64,000 bases of DNA from Agapetus fuscipes (GCA_951799405.1 OX637334.1:3286001-3350000), one strand, 5' to 3'. Shown: positions 11,089-21,487, numbered from the stretch's first letter. Notes: generated from the letters alone by a model not told the origin. Numbers and translations are program-made.

Positions 11089-11307
11089 TCTCAGAGGAGT
11101 CCACGTTTCCAGGCGATACGACAGGATAAAAGTTTAGCCGCGCGTATTATGTTTCAACTAAAGAAAAAGAAAATTCAGCTTCCTACGGTGTAAGCCTCTA
11201 CGTCTAGGTAGTATTTGATTATAAATTTACCTTATATGAAACATGCATATTTTGATATTCTAGGGAGTCTCTAGGGGTCTACGACACTTGTTGTAGTGCC
11301 GCAGAGG

Positions 11308-11526
11308 TATACGAGCTTGGTCGTCGCTACAAAGCGCCAATACTCAAGCAAGACCCAGTTGCTGTAAGGCTGGATGGACCTTTAGTGACTGGTCTTTGGT
11401 CTTTACCTTGACGATTTTTTTCAACCCAGCGAAGAGCATATTTTTATGCTCCGCCGGAATCCAAATCCACAACCTTCCATTTACGAGTTTGAAGTATTGC
11501 CACTGGACTACGGACCGGTCCAAGAT
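11308..11526 (-). mobile_element. SINE-2 without head and tail
   Basis: Runs from the body (TACGAGCTTGGTCGTCGC) to the tRNA-like unit (CTTCCATTTACGAGTTTGAA, ACTACGGACCGGTCC). Confidence 0.8.
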
Positions 11527-11654
11527 ATAGAAAACAAAATGGTGATATGTTGTTTTCTATTTCTTCATTTCCACTTCATAAAATACAAGTATTCATTTAA
11601 ATTTTGATCCTTCTGTTTTTACCTCAGTTAGCCTTTGAAGATAAACCAAAATAA

Positions 11655-11795
11655 GCCTTGCTGGTATTTTATTTTATGGTTGAAATAAACACCAAAACGG
11701 GAAATCATTTCTTAGTTCTGACACCCTCGGTGGGATTCGAACCAGAGCTCTCGGCATCGAATGCAAGTACTCTACCAACTGAGCTCTTGACCTAA
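11655..11795 (-). mobile_element. SINE-1, head and proximal body
   Basis: GTTGAAATAAACACCAAAACGG, GACACCCTCGGTGGGATTCG, CTCTCGGCATCGAATGCAAG and ACCAACTGAGCTC. The 3' half is absent. Confidence 0.8.
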
Positions 11796-11865
11796 AGTAT
11801 ATCAAATATCGACCAAAAATGTGATAATTTTAAATAAGAGTTTTGGGCTTACACGGCCGGCTGAT

Positions 11866-12237
11866 GATGCTGGAGTGATGTTTTCCGGGATCTGTTGCCG
11901 TGGTCTATGTGATGGACACAGTTCTTATCTTCATCATCATACATCATATAAATAAATTGTATAATATGTTATACAATTTATTATATAAAATGTAGACAGT
12001 AGAAACTTTACAACAACTATGTGACAGACACCGTCACTGGAGCATTGATGTCTAGTATGTAAGTTATTATGTTTAATTTGTGAAAAAAGTGTCAATGTTC
12101 TGTTGGTGTTTTTACAAATAAAAAAATAAATAAAAAAAATCACGCTGAAGAGGCCCATCGTAGAAATGTGCGAAACATCCGGAAACTCCAGCTCCCTTAG
12201 ACCACGGCAACAGATCCCGAAAAACATCACTCCTGTG
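11866..12237. mobile_element. MITE-11, inverted-repeat element with a CTGAAGA..GAAAC motif
   Basis: Left arm GGAGTGATGTTTTCCGGGAT / CTGTTGCCGTGGTCTA is answered by TAGACCACGGCAACAGATCC / CGAAAAACATCACTCC on the right. Inside the right half, CTGAAGA (12145-12151) is followed by a weak stem (GCCCA/TGTGC) and GAAAC (12172-12176). This resembles the core of a hammerhead ribozyme, but the following bases do not complete one. No ORF. Confidence 0.6.
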
Positions 12238-12249
12238 ATAATTTTATTT

Positions 12250-12660
12250 CACATTTTTCCGGATTCCTATGCCAAATTGCGTTGCACAGGTTAAATTTGA
12301 ATTGCATAATAAAAATGATGAACAAATCCTATTCACGGTAATAAAAAAAACAAGGTTTTTTCTGCACTGTTGTACGAGTGGCTCGCTAAGAGCAATATTC
12401 CTGCCGTGTATACCCGAGAGCAAATCATTTCATCAAACCTGCACAGGCATTTCGTTGCGTGCCTTATGACGTCATGCGGCCGCACCCCGCAACTCTCATC
12501 ACTTATGCAACGCACTCTGCGTAGAGGTGAGAGAGGAACAACAAGAACAAGAAAAACTGCTCGCCAAGATTGAAATGGGGAGGAATTCATGATAGCTGGA
12601 TGCACAGGAAAAATATGTGTAAAAAAGTCCAACAAAAAGATACTGATATATTACATTCTG
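12250..12660. other. Possible decayed LINE coding DNA
   Basis: 12480-12640 has an arginine-rich frame reminiscent of non-LTR C-termini, but nothing diagnostic. The opposing frame at 12333-12635 is a shadow. Confidence 0.3.
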
Positions 12661-12667
12661 TTAATAA

Positions 12668-13047
12668 ATCTAATCTAATCTAAGTTGCAAAGATATGTTA
12701 CATTAAAGATTCACATTATATGCATTTTCACAAGTAGAAACGTATAAATTCGCGCTTAAACATGCCGCATGTGGACTTCTAATCTATAATCTAATATAAG
12801 TTGCAAAAATATGTTATATGGGGATTTATATTATATTCATTCTCACTAGCAGACACGTACAATGTACATGTTCGCGCTTGCACATGCCGCATGTGAATCT
12901 ACAACATAAATACCCAAATCTCAAATGAACACACACCCTACAACTCTTGCCGACCTTCCCTGAAGCAGGGGTGACATTGGTAAAGTGAAACGTTTTGAAC
13001 AACATGGATGGTCAGCTGCATACCAACCTATAAGTCAAGGATTTACA
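12668..13047 (-). mobile_element. Two head-to-tail LINE-A 3' ends
   Basis: 12668-12778 is a partial copy (tail to ACATGCCGCATGTGGAC). 12779-13047 is a full unit from ATAATCTAATATAAGTTGC to ACCAACCTATAAGTCAAGG. Confidence 0.85.
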
Positions 13048-13079
13048 GGTTGGTTTAAAAAATCTTCCAAATCTCTCTT

Positions 13080-13255
13080 TACATCTTTCAGTGCCACGTC
13101 TATCAAAGATCCTCCTTTCTTAGTCCTCAGCCTTTCTTAGTCCTCAGCCTTTCTCAGTCCACTCCTGGACGTAGGCCTCCTCCAATCCTATCCATGTTTG
13201 TCAATCGGCTGCTGTGCTCAGCAATCCTCTGCCTGCAGTTCCCTTGATGTCATCT
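13080..13255 (-). mobile_element. LINE-E C-terminal fragment
   Basis: Antisense reading gives a WLDNIKG..ADRQTW..EEAYV-like C-terminus of a non-LTR ORF. The same region recurs at 57455-57640. TTTCTTAGTCCTCAGCC is duplicated in tandem here. Confidence 0.6.
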
Positions 13256-13508
13256 ATAATCTATAATCTATAATCTAAGTTGCAAGGATATATTCATTTA
13301 AAGCTCTCAGATGTATGCCCACAAACCAACAAGTGTAATTCGCGCTTACAAATGCTGAATGTGTACTTACAAATAAAATCCAAACCTCAAATGAACATAA
13401 GCCCCACAACTTTTGCCGACCTTCCCTGAAACAGGGGTGACATTGGCAAAGTGAACCATTTTTTACAGTATGGGTGGTCAGCCTCATACCAACCTATAAG
13501 TCAAGGAA
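13256..13508 (-). mobile_element. LINE-A 3' end, full unit
   Basis: (CTATAATCTATAATC) tail, then AGTTGCAAGGATATATTC to CATACCAACCTATAAGTCAAGG. A good example of the ~250-bp unit. Confidence 0.9.
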
Positions 13509-14427
13509 ATCCAGCTAGATTTTTCCCACTTCTCGCTAGGGCATTCTGGGCCACCACTGGACGATTTTTTTCGGCCATCAGCTGTCATGGTCCTACCTTG
13601 CAACGTGACATTCCTTTAAAATATTTTATTTTTAATTGACTGAAATGCTAACGATGGCTCCAAATTATTAATTTTAAATTTGAATATCAAGCTTAAGTGT
13701 TTTCTTACCATATATTTCCTATATATTTGGCGCTTGTGCCTGTATGAGATGCACGCCCCTGAGAAATATATATATATATCTACCTTTATATATCAATCAA
13801 TTGTTCATTAATATTGATGAATGAAGGCATCTAGCATCCTCTTGAAAATACGCCTTTTGAACCTATATCAACAAAACGTTTTACAGGACAATTTTTATGA
13901 TAAACAGGATTGTTTATTGATAAGTGCAGCTTAGATTAAAAACCTAACGAATAATTTTCACCGCTTTCTCAAAAACTTTCTTTCCTTCCAGACTGTTTTA
14001 CAAGTCAGCCTGTAGTGCTGTGCTATCATTGTTATGTCTGTTTCCTGTAGGCTCGTAACTCTCAGCCGTCAACTTTTATGCTCCCATCCCTACCTCTGAG
14101 CAGATGGACCTCTTGAGAGGGCGGGGGAGGCCCTGGATTCCTTGCAAGCAGATCTGCTTGCTCCCGCGCTTTATGACCTCTGTAATGGCGGACAGCGCGC
14201 TGAAATTAAAATGTTAGCAGCCTGCTCTGAGATGGGTAAATGCTTTATTAACAAACACGGAGCAAGAGCTCATTTTATAGCAGATAAAACACATTCTCAA
14301 TCCAGTGCGGAGTATCCACTTCATCCAGGATTTAAATATTTCAATGAAATAAAAGAAATGTGTTTTTTAGGGACTTGAAAATCTTACACTGTGAAATCTT
14401 ACATCACTGACAGTAATTTGATGTTCG
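13509..14427. other. No recognised gene
   Basis: AT-rich DNA with an (AT) run near 13770. The frame 14142-14378 has no family resemblance. Confidence 0.5.
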
Positions 14428-14705
14428 GTCAATAGTTCAGTTGGTAGAGAGCTTGCATTCCATGCCGTGAGCTCAGGTTCGAATCCCACTGAGGGTGTCA
14501 GAAATGATTTCCCGTTCTGGTGTTTATTTCAAGCCCGAAAATAAAATACTGGCAAGGATTACTCAGCCTTCACAAGCAATAAGTACCAGCCCCCTCGAGA
14601 GCTGAGAAAAACCCCTTTCAACTAAAGTCGTTGGCGTAAGACCAGCCTTCTTGATGTTAAAATAAATAGGGTCCACTCGCACCATGCGAAACCCTTCGGA
14701 GATAA
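14428..14705 (+). mobile_element. SINE-1
   Basis: The head reads GGTCAATAGTTCAGTTGGTAG (A box) and GGTTCGAATCCCACTG (B box). The body runs through GTGTCAGAAATGATTTCCCG and CAAGCAATAAGTACCAGCC to CCACTCGCACCATGCG. Lacks the last ~40 bases. Confidence 0.85.
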
Positions 14706-14721
14706 AAATAATTATATATCT

Positions 14722-14998
14722 AAATTAGGCTGTTTTATTTGGTGAGCGCTGTTTTTGTGTGTATCACACCTCAAGAGCCCTCTGCGAGCTTGTTCGTCGC
14801 TGTAGAAAGCGCCAATTCTCAAGCAAGACCCAGTTGCTGTAAGGCTGGATGGACCTTTTGATGACCGATCTTTGGTAAAGTTGTATGAATTTTTCAACCC
14901 AGCGAAGAGCATATTTAAAAAAATAAATGGTATATTTTTTGTGCTCCGCCGGGATTCGAACCCACAACCTTCCATTCATCACTAAACTACGGACCGGT
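14722..14998 (-). mobile_element. SINE-2 without 5S head
   Basis: Tail (TTGGTGAGCGCTGTTTTTGTG) through body to an intact B box (GGGATTCGAACCCACAACC in reverse) and ACTACGGACCGGTC. The A-box part has a short deletion. Confidence 0.85.
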
Positions 14999-15288
14999 CA
15001 AAAAGTTGCTTTATATGTGTAGCTTAGTTGTGATTTATGTGTTATACTTGTACCTTATGTATATTTTCATACTGGACTTTTATAGTTTTAATGGAGAAGG
15101 GGTAGGATGCAGGGTGTCGGAGGGGTAGGGGCACAAAATAATAATAAATATTTTAATTTAAACAAGGGTAACACATTTCTCGCCTACATGCTGGAAGGGA
15201 CAGTGACCTGTATGTTAGGGCATACAACTGCTGCATCTATTATTATACGTATTCACTGCGTAGTTATGTAGGCATGTATCGTCCCCTT

Positions 15289-15867
15289 AGTGCTTGTTTG
15301 TTTTATGTCCATCAGAGGTAATTTAACATGAGCAATGTTTGTATGTGTACTGAACCAATGTCTAATCTAATCTAATTCAAGTTGCAAAAATAAGTAACAT
15401 TGGAGATTCACATTATATGCATTCTCACAAGCAGACACGTATAAATTTGCTCTTGCACATGCCGTATGTGAACCTACAACATAAAAACCCAAATCTCAAA
15501 TGAACAACTGCAACTCTTGCCGACCTTTACTGAAACAAGGGTGGCATTGGCAAAGTGAATCATTTTCTAGAGCATGGGTGGTTAGCCGCATACCAACCTA
15601 AAAGTTAAGGAGCATACACAATAAATAAATAAAAATGCAATTAATAAATAATCAATATAAACACCAAAACAAATACAAGATTCTTATTTAAAAACCCCTA
15701 GCCCATGTGTTTATGAAAACTGGAAATTTATTTTTAAGAATATTTTTAAAAAACTCTCACACTATAGTGTTTTACGTGTTTTTCTTAGCTCAGATTGTGT
15801 TAAATGTGATTTCAAGACAATTTCAAGACATCTTTGAATCAAATGGTAGATAAGCCAAACAAGCACT
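15289..15867. mobile_element. MITE-5 split by LINE-A
   Basis: Ends AGTGCTTGTTTG and CAAACAAGCACT are inverted repeats. Internal words (TGAGCAATGTTTGTATGTGTACTG; AAAACTCTCACACTATAGTG) match the intact copy at 17095-17332. Confidence 0.7.
15361..15695 (-). mobile_element. LINE-A 3' end with upstream 3' UTR
   Basis: TAATCTAATCTAATTCAAGTTGC (tail) to ATACCAACCTAAAAGTTAAGG, then about 100 bases of AT-rich upstream UTR ending AAACCCCTAGCCC, shared with the copies at 21908, 45055 and 52179. Confidence 0.8.
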
Positions 15868-16103
15868 GTGAAGACGATGTATCCCAGCCTCTATCTCATG
15901 GCGCTCTCAGTTATTATTTTAACCCTTGCAAGTAAATTATTATTTTAATGAAGATGTATTTGCATACTCCGTGTAGCACATTATAACGTGGAGGTTAGCG
16001 CATACATGTAATGGCGTTTCGTTGTCCGATGTCAAAACAGCAGAACATTGCCTTACCTTAATGGCGCCCTGCTAATATATTATATTCTATATATTTAATT
16101 AAA

Positions 16104-16170
16104 CATAACGACCTCACGACCTTCGAAATACAAGTCCGTAGCCTTAACCACTAGACTACAGTCCGATAAA
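16104..16170 (-). mobile_element. tRNA-like SINE head of another family
   Basis: The minus strand reads GGACTGTAGTCTAGTGGTTAAGGCTACGGACT, with an A box (TAGTCTAGTGG) and GAAGGTCGTGAGGTC but no clear B box. It resembles neither SINE-1 nor SINE-2 beyond the A box. Confidence 0.4.
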
Positions 16171-16194
16171 ATTGTTCTTCTGGGTGTCAACCGT

Positions 16195-16343
16195 AGTTCA
16201 TTGCCGGGATTCGAATCCACAACCTTCCATTTACGAGTCCGAAAAGTTGCCACTGGACTACGGACCGGTCCTAGAAATGCCAACACGCGGTGTACCTAGC
16301 GGTCACCCATCCAAGTAGAGAACCGGCGCTTTCAACATGGTAT
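16195..16343 (-). mobile_element. SINE-2 5' part: tRNA-like unit joined to a deleted 5S head
   Basis: CCGGGATTCGAATCC, CTTCCATTTACGAGTCCGAA and ACTACGGACCGGTCC are followed directly by GCCAACACGCGGTGTACC..GGTCACCCATCCAAGTA..GCGCTTTCAACATGGTA (16279-16343). That is a 5S head with about 45 internal bases missing. A third independent example of the 5S-tRNA junction. Confidence 0.8.
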
Positions 16344-17090
16344 CTGGGTTGTATGCTCAAACCCTCCTCGTACCCGTCCTGTATGTATGTGTCAGAAGGA
16401 CCCACAGCACATGGACGCTCATGCAAAGCTATATATTTTCTCAAGTGGCGAAAGGCCTTCCCGTGAAGTGAAAGCAACGGCACGACAAAACAAGAACCTC
16501 TAGGTCAGAGGCGTGCCCATGACTCTAAAAGTAAATGGTTCGATGTTACTGAAGCTAATAGCATACCTCGGGTGGCACTCCTTGTGGGATTGTTGCTAGA
16601 TCACGAGTAGCGTGAATAATGATACACATAATACGAAATAATAATAATTTAAATCTAAGGACAGGATTACTGTGAATCCGCTGCGGATGCAGATGCTGCG
16701 GATGCAGTAGGTATCGTCGTAGACGTCGTTAAGAGAAAAGTAAAGTACCTACTCAACACGATTTTGTCATTTTAAAACCCTGATTACCCTTAGGTATAGG
16801 TATCGCTACGGTAGATAGGCATTCACCTGACGAAGTTTTCTTCATATAATGTTATACGTATAATAATTTGTACAGTACCCTCTAAGTTCCCGCACAGTTT
16901 TGTTTAGCGACATTATAAGAGAGTTGTCAGATTTAAAACGAAGTGTGGTTGTTTGTTTATTGTTGAAGGCAAGTTAAGGAGCCATAAAAACTTGAAGCAA
17001 GATTGCGCGGTGTTAATACAAGGCACTCTCACTTACCTAGTACCCACTCACCTGCAGGGGATGGGGTAAAAAGTGGCTAGCAAGTCGCTG
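16344..17090. other. No recognised gene
   Basis: Unique DNA; nothing recognised apart from the GTAGGTAC-type words common across the window. Confidence 0.5.
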
Positions 17091-17094
17091 CCTT

Positions 17095-17332
17095 AGTTCT
17101 TGTTTACCGTATACGCCATTGAGAAAATTGTACATGAGCAATGTTTGCATGTGTACTGGACCAATGTGTCTTATAAAAACAAGAAATTTATTTAAAAAAT
17201 ATTTAAAAGAACTCTCACATTATCGAGTTTTACGGTTTTTCTTATCTCAGATTGTGTAGAATTTGATTCATAAGACAACTGCATGAAAAAGTCATATTTG
17301 ACAAGATTGGCGTATACGGCAAACAAGAACTG
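17095..17332. mobile_element. MITE-5, complete
   Basis: Terminal inverted repeats AGTTCTTGTTTACCGTATAC / GTATACGGCAAACAAGAACT (about 25 bp). AT-rich interior, no ORF. Confidence 0.8.
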
Positions 17333-17729
17333 GGGGAGGATTTGATATCTACAGTTATGTTAAATCTAATCTATCCCGTATTATTTGTAGACTTACGGAT
17401 TTATTAAATTCGTGGCTGAAAAGCGGCATTATTAAATAATAATCAGCCAGTTTTCATGGTTGAGGTAAAGTTGCGGACTACCAGGGGGGAGAGCGGCGCT
17501 ATAAAGACATTTCCCAAAAATGTCGTTACATTCTTACTGCGCTGTAACTTACTTAAGCCCCGCTCTACCCGCCCCGCCCTCCCCCACAAGTCTCACGAGA
17601 TTAAATTTTTAACTGCCGGAAAGTTGTCTCCCTTCTTCAGAAAGAAAACTTGACGTCCCCCTCCCCCAATCTCCCACACCACCCCCTCACAGGCCAAGAG
17701 GGGGAAGTAAAAAGGCGGGTAGCGTGTAA
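17333..17729. other. Unique DNA
   Basis: The frame 17456-17653 is proline/lysine-rich and not recognised. C-rich tracts lie near 17560-17700. Confidence 0.4.
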
Positions 17730-18208
17730 CGACAAATCAGCCAAAAAAGCTATTTCATCTACAGACAGCTCGTCCATGGACAAATCATTCAAACGACAGT
17801 TCGTGTACACGACCTTTTAGACAGTGAAATTAAGGTCATAGATAGCTCGGCCACAAACAAATCGGTCACGGACAGTTCGGTTACACGACATTGCGTTCTC
17901 TTCCACACGAATTTTTGGTCACATATAATATTATGGTCCATAGACAGCTACATTACAGAAAACTTGCGCTCTTAAAAAAAACATTGTAATTTATTTGGTT
18001 TTAAATTTTAATTTATTGCAGTTTTATGTGTGGCCAAATGTTGTAAGTGATCGAAAATTCATGTGGACGAACTGTCGTTGACCGAAAATTTGTGTGACCA
18101 AATTGTCTATGAATAAAATTTTGTTGTGCGAAAAGTCGTGTGGACGAACTGTCGTGTGACCGAATTGTCCATGATCGATGTAGGTACCTGTGGGCGATTT
18201 TTCGTGGC
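17730..18208. mobile_element. FB-1 foldback element, complete
   Basis: The left arm is a degenerate run of 14-16 base units of the form CGGTCACGGACAGTT / CGTCCACACGAC. The right arm is its inverse (GTGTGGACGAACTGTCG, TGTGACCGAATTGTC). The centre has ATTACAGAAAACTTGCGC and TTGTAATTTATTTGG. All frames within are artefacts of the repeats. Confidence 0.8.
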
Positions 18209-18314
18209 ACGGCATAGAGTTAACTAACATAGCAAGGGGACGTTCCCCGTCCTTGTAAGAAAATTAATTGAGAATTTGTAATACTGCAGGAGAAGGAGCT
18301 TACATAAATACATT

Positions 18315-18431
18315 GTCAACGACGTTACCATGTTGAAAGCACCGGTTCCCATAGATCACCGAAGTTAAGCAACATTGGGCGCGGATAGTACTTGGATGGG
18401 TTACCGCTCAGGTACACCGCGTGTCGTTGGC
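18315..18431 (+). repeat. 5S rRNA-derived head of SINE-2
   Basis: GTCAACGACGTTACCATG, GATCACCGAAGTTAAGCAAC, AGTACTTGGATGGGTTACCG and CGTGTCGTTGGC follow the order and spacing of metazoan 5S rRNA over 117 bases, the same length as the copy at 7338-7454. No T-run terminator follows, as expected for a read-through SINE head. Confidence 0.85.
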
Positions 18432-18745
18432 ATCTTGGACCGGTCCGTAGTCCAGTGGCAACACTTCGGGCTCGTAAATGGAAGGTTGTGGATTCGGATC
18501 CCGGCGGAGCACAAAAAATATACCATTTAAGTATATTTCGAATGTGCTCTTCGCTGAGTTGAAAAATTCATAAACCTTTACCAAAGACCGGTCACTGAAA
18601 GGTCCATCCAACCTTAGAACAACTGGGCCTTGCTTGAGAATTGGCGCATTCTACAGCGACGACCAAGCTCGCAGAGGGCTCTTGAGGTGTGATACACACA
18701 AAAACAGCGCTCACCAAATAAATCATCCTAATATTATTATTTTTT
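18315..18745 (+). mobile_element. SINE-2, best complete copy
   Basis: In order: 5S head 18315-18431; linker ATCTT; tRNA-like unit from 18437 with A box TAGTCCAGTGG, a CTCGTAA loop (resembling tRNA-Thr with anticodon CGT, tentative) and a mutated B box GGATTCGGATCC; body (CGCTGAGTTGAAAAATTC, ACCTTAGAACAACTGGGCC, GAGAATTGGCGC); tail GAGGGCTCTTGAGGTGTGAT, ACACACAAAAACAGCGCTC, AAATAAATCATCC. The tail is nearly identical to LINE-B's 3' end at 50985-51060. Transcription by Pol III from either internal promoter is plausible. Confidence 0.9.
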
Positions 18746-19384
18746 TTATTTAACTATGATCAATTGCTTCAACAATAGCTTGGTGAATGTTAACCAAAAG
18801 GCTAACTCATGGAGCCGCGTAGGTTGTCTTTTAATTTAGTTCAAAAGGAGCCTGAGTATGTACCTTAATTATTTTGTTATATTTTTTATTGATGTATAAT
18901 TAGGTTACAAAAGACGAAAAAAGAACTGAGAAGGTAGGTACTTACGAGAGAAATAAAATATTATTTTTCTAATAATGATTTTAAAATTACTACCATCTAT
19001 GGAAAACAAATAAAAGCTTTTATAGAAGCGCTGTTGAGTAGAATAACAAAATATATAATCCGAGGATAAAATGTAATTGTACTATGTTTGTTTGAGGAGA
19101 AACAGTTGTGTACAGAACAAGTTTTTTTAAATTCGTCAGAAGATGGCGGTGCTTTAAAATAATGTGGGATGTCGGAAATAAAAATAAAGTTTTCCTAAAA
19201 TATAAAAATCAAAAAAATATGTATTTTAAAAAAAATCCTTTATTGAATTGTTTTAATGTAGCAGCTCTGTTACAAAAAAGATAATTATTTTATTGTTCTG
19301 TTGATCGATTTATGTACCTACCATCCGATCGTATCTAACCACGCAGCAGTGATCTAACCAAGTCACTAGAGATCTGGATCTTAA
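18746..19384. other. Intergenic DNA upstream of the phosphatase gene
   Basis: AT-rich; no repeats or coding potential recognised. Confidence 0.5.
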
Positions 19385-19526
19385 ATTGAGCCGCATGTAG
19401 CTGTCAATGTCATATTGACATAACCTCAACTGTCACTGTCAAACGTGTCACTTATAGAAATCGCAATAAGTTTGATGCCAAGTAAAAAATAAATAATAGT
19501 AAATAGTTAGTGCATCAGCCGTGAAA
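19385..19526 (+). promoter_or_regulatory. Probable promoter and 5' UTR of the DUSP11-like gene
   Basis: A dense cluster of TGTCA/TGACA words (AGCTGTCAATGTCATATTGACA, TCAACTGTCACTGTCAAACG) with ATAACCTCAA directly precedes the start codon. Such clusters are common near lepidopteran transcription starts, in my experience of such genomes. No TATA box is obvious. Inference from position and composition. Confidence 0.45.
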
Positions 19527-19804
19527 ATGAAATTGCCAGACAGGTACTGAATTCTCATTTCTTTATATTTTCATTTATTTATTTGGACTTGAATAACGGA
19601 GCTAAAAACTATACTTATGAGAAAGAAACATCAGTTGCAATCTTTATACTTCTAAACGTTTCTGCGTTTATGCAACAGAAAATATATTCTCATTCTTTAT
19701 TTATCATTGCTTACACTTTATTTTACAGATGGCTGGAGTACACTTCCTACGGGAAACAAATTCCTGGCACGAGATTCGTTTGCTTTAAAACTCCTCTAGA
19801 CCCG
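19527..19804 (+). CDS. DUSP11/PIR1-like RNA 5'-phosphatase, first two coding exons (partial)
   Basis: Exon 1 (19527-19543) starts ATGAAATTGCCAGACAG with donor GTACTG. Exon 2 (19729-19804) follows a TTTTACAG acceptor and ends at donor GTAAGT. The joined frame gives a 31-residue N-terminus: PDRWLEY near residue 4, then GKQIPGTRFVCFK and a PL pair. This is the conserved opening (xxRWxxYxxxGxxIxGTRFxxFKxPL) of DUSP11/PIR1 RNA triphosphatases, cysteine phosphatases that remove 5' phosphates from RNA in the nucleus. Exon 2 ends in phase 0. The HCxxxxxR catalytic loop was not found downstream, so the gene either has a very long, repeat-filled intron and continues beyond the window or is a fragment. 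The intact splice sites, start codon and promoter-like upstream DNA argue for a live gene. The annotated interval includes the 185-bp intron. Confidence 0.75.
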
Positions 19805-20544
19805 GTAAGTCATTTCCTTCCTTATTTAATTTACATAATTTATCTGTAAAACTTTATTCCTTGTGCCAAAATCTAAAACCGTGGATGCTCTAATTATTTA
19901 TTTAAATAAAAAAAGCGACATCTATTGAAGTACGAATCAAGTTCTTTGTAAATTATTTGAGTATGGAATGTTTTGTCGGTAAAGCAGAGAGCAACATGCT
20001 GGGATCACGTTGTTGATAATTTCCGTACACAGATGGCAATCTACATTTTTCTCATGACACTTCCGATAAAGGTTAATTATATTATGCTAAATGCTAATGC
20101 TGCTATGGAAGGAATGCCTTTCTAGATTCGTTTCTTATTTTATATAAGAATGTATTTCTTTATTATTAATTAATTTTCGTAATCTCTCTTTTTGTAGTAA
20201 ATACCTCCTAGGAACCTAGGAACGAGCAATGAGAAGTCTTTTTGTTTCTTCGTTCTAATATAATATGGTGACAAAAACATTCAAAGTTTGTACGTGAAAC
20301 AACGTTTGTTTTATAAAGTGGGATTCTTTTTTTGCATTAGTTATTATTTTTGAAAAAACATAAATATACTGTGGTCCAGGTGTTTGAACAATAGCTTGGC
20401 GTCTTTCAAATGAAACGAAAGGAAAAAATGACGATTGTTCAGGTAGTTTTTTGTCTCTGTGTTTCCCGTTAATGGTAGGTACCTAAGCTGGCCTAAGAAT
20501 ATTTCAATTACACACCCCTAAAAAACTTCACAGGTAAGTGGTCC
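19805..20544. other. Presumed intron 2 of the DUSP11-like gene
   Basis: AT-rich unique DNA with GTAAATACCTCC-like words. No exon that I can tie to the phosphatase domain. Confidence 0.5.
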
Positions 20545-20930
20545 ACACAAACTGGTCCACTTTGCCAATGTCACCCCTGTTTCAGGGAAGGTCGGGAAGA
20601 GTTGCAGGGCTTGTGCTCATTTGGGATTGGGTTTTATGTTGTAATTTCACATTCGGCATGTGCACCTAAGCATGAACTTGTTCTGGGCTGGAAGTCTCAT
20701 CACCACGGTAATTATTACCTACCAAATATCGGTAATATTTGTATGAAGACTAATCAGCTGTTCACTTGCGGCCATCTTGGATTGACAGGTCTTCGTACAA
20801 ATATTACCGATATTCGGTAGGTAAGAATTACCGTGGTGATGAGACTTCCAACCCTGGTCTGCTTATGGGAATGCGTGTAATATGAATTTTAAATCTTTGC
20901 AACTTAGTTTATAGATTATTATTATGATAG
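20545..20930 (+). mobile_element. LINE-A 3' end split by MITE-1
   Basis: 20545-20683 (CCACTTTGCCAATGTCACCCC to AAGCATGAACTTG) and 20855-20930 (GTCTGCTTATGGGAATGCG to TTTGCAACTTAGTTTATAG). Confidence 0.85.
20684..20854. mobile_element. MITE-1, complete palindrome
   Basis: Arms GGGCTGGAAGTCTCATCACC / GGTGATGAGACTTCCAACCC of about 70 bp, including AATATCGGTAATATTTGTA. The centre is CGGCCATCTTGGATTGACAG. Non-coding; superfamily not assigned. Confidence 0.85.
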
Positions 20931-21236
20931 ATCTGCTTATGTACTTAGTTCCGGAATTCCCTAAGACGTAGGGAATATCACGTGTAGAGAGGATGTTTAT
21001 GTATAAAACAATACAATCGTAATAGTTGCCACCTTGTGTTATCTATGGCCAGCTACTTGCGCCGCATTCTCACCTATTTAATTTGTTGTTGTGTTATTTT
21101 TAAGAATTAGATAACAGATAGTCGAGTAGCGGCTTACTCGCTCACTTATCCGCAGATAACATAACTCTACACACTTAACAATTAAGTAATAATTACTTGT
21201 GGTTATTTATAGGAAACTAAAAACTACTGAAGCCGC

Positions 21237-21432
21237 ACATCGCCACCTTAATGGTTCAACTGATTAAGTGAAATATTAAGGTAACGTGGGTTTCGGATGA
21301 ATGCACGGTTTTTCCTATTTTCTACGAGGGAAAACACTAAAAAAGCGTGAGAATCCTGTGGTTTTAGAAGTTTTTCGTGATCACTTCCTTATAATTAGTA
21401 TACCTACTTTATCAGTTGATACTGTCCCCATT
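21237..21432. mobile_element. MITE-2, left part
   Basis: CATCGCCACCTTAATGG, GGATGAATGCACGG, TCTACGAGGGAAAACAC and TGATCACTTCCTTATAATTAG match the MITE-2 consensus. The right arm is missing. Confidence 0.7.
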
Positions 21433-21487
21433 TATTGTGAAGTCTAAATAAACTTAGTAAACCAATGCTATAATAAATAGTAATAAT

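Noticed and set aside
12333..12635. 100-aa minus-strand frame as a gene
   Set aside because: No motif, and composition is like the surrounding decayed repeat DNA.
18437..18510. A functional tRNA-Thr gene
   Set aside because: Acceptor pairing is poor, there is no terminator, and the same unit recurs in many SINE-2 copies.
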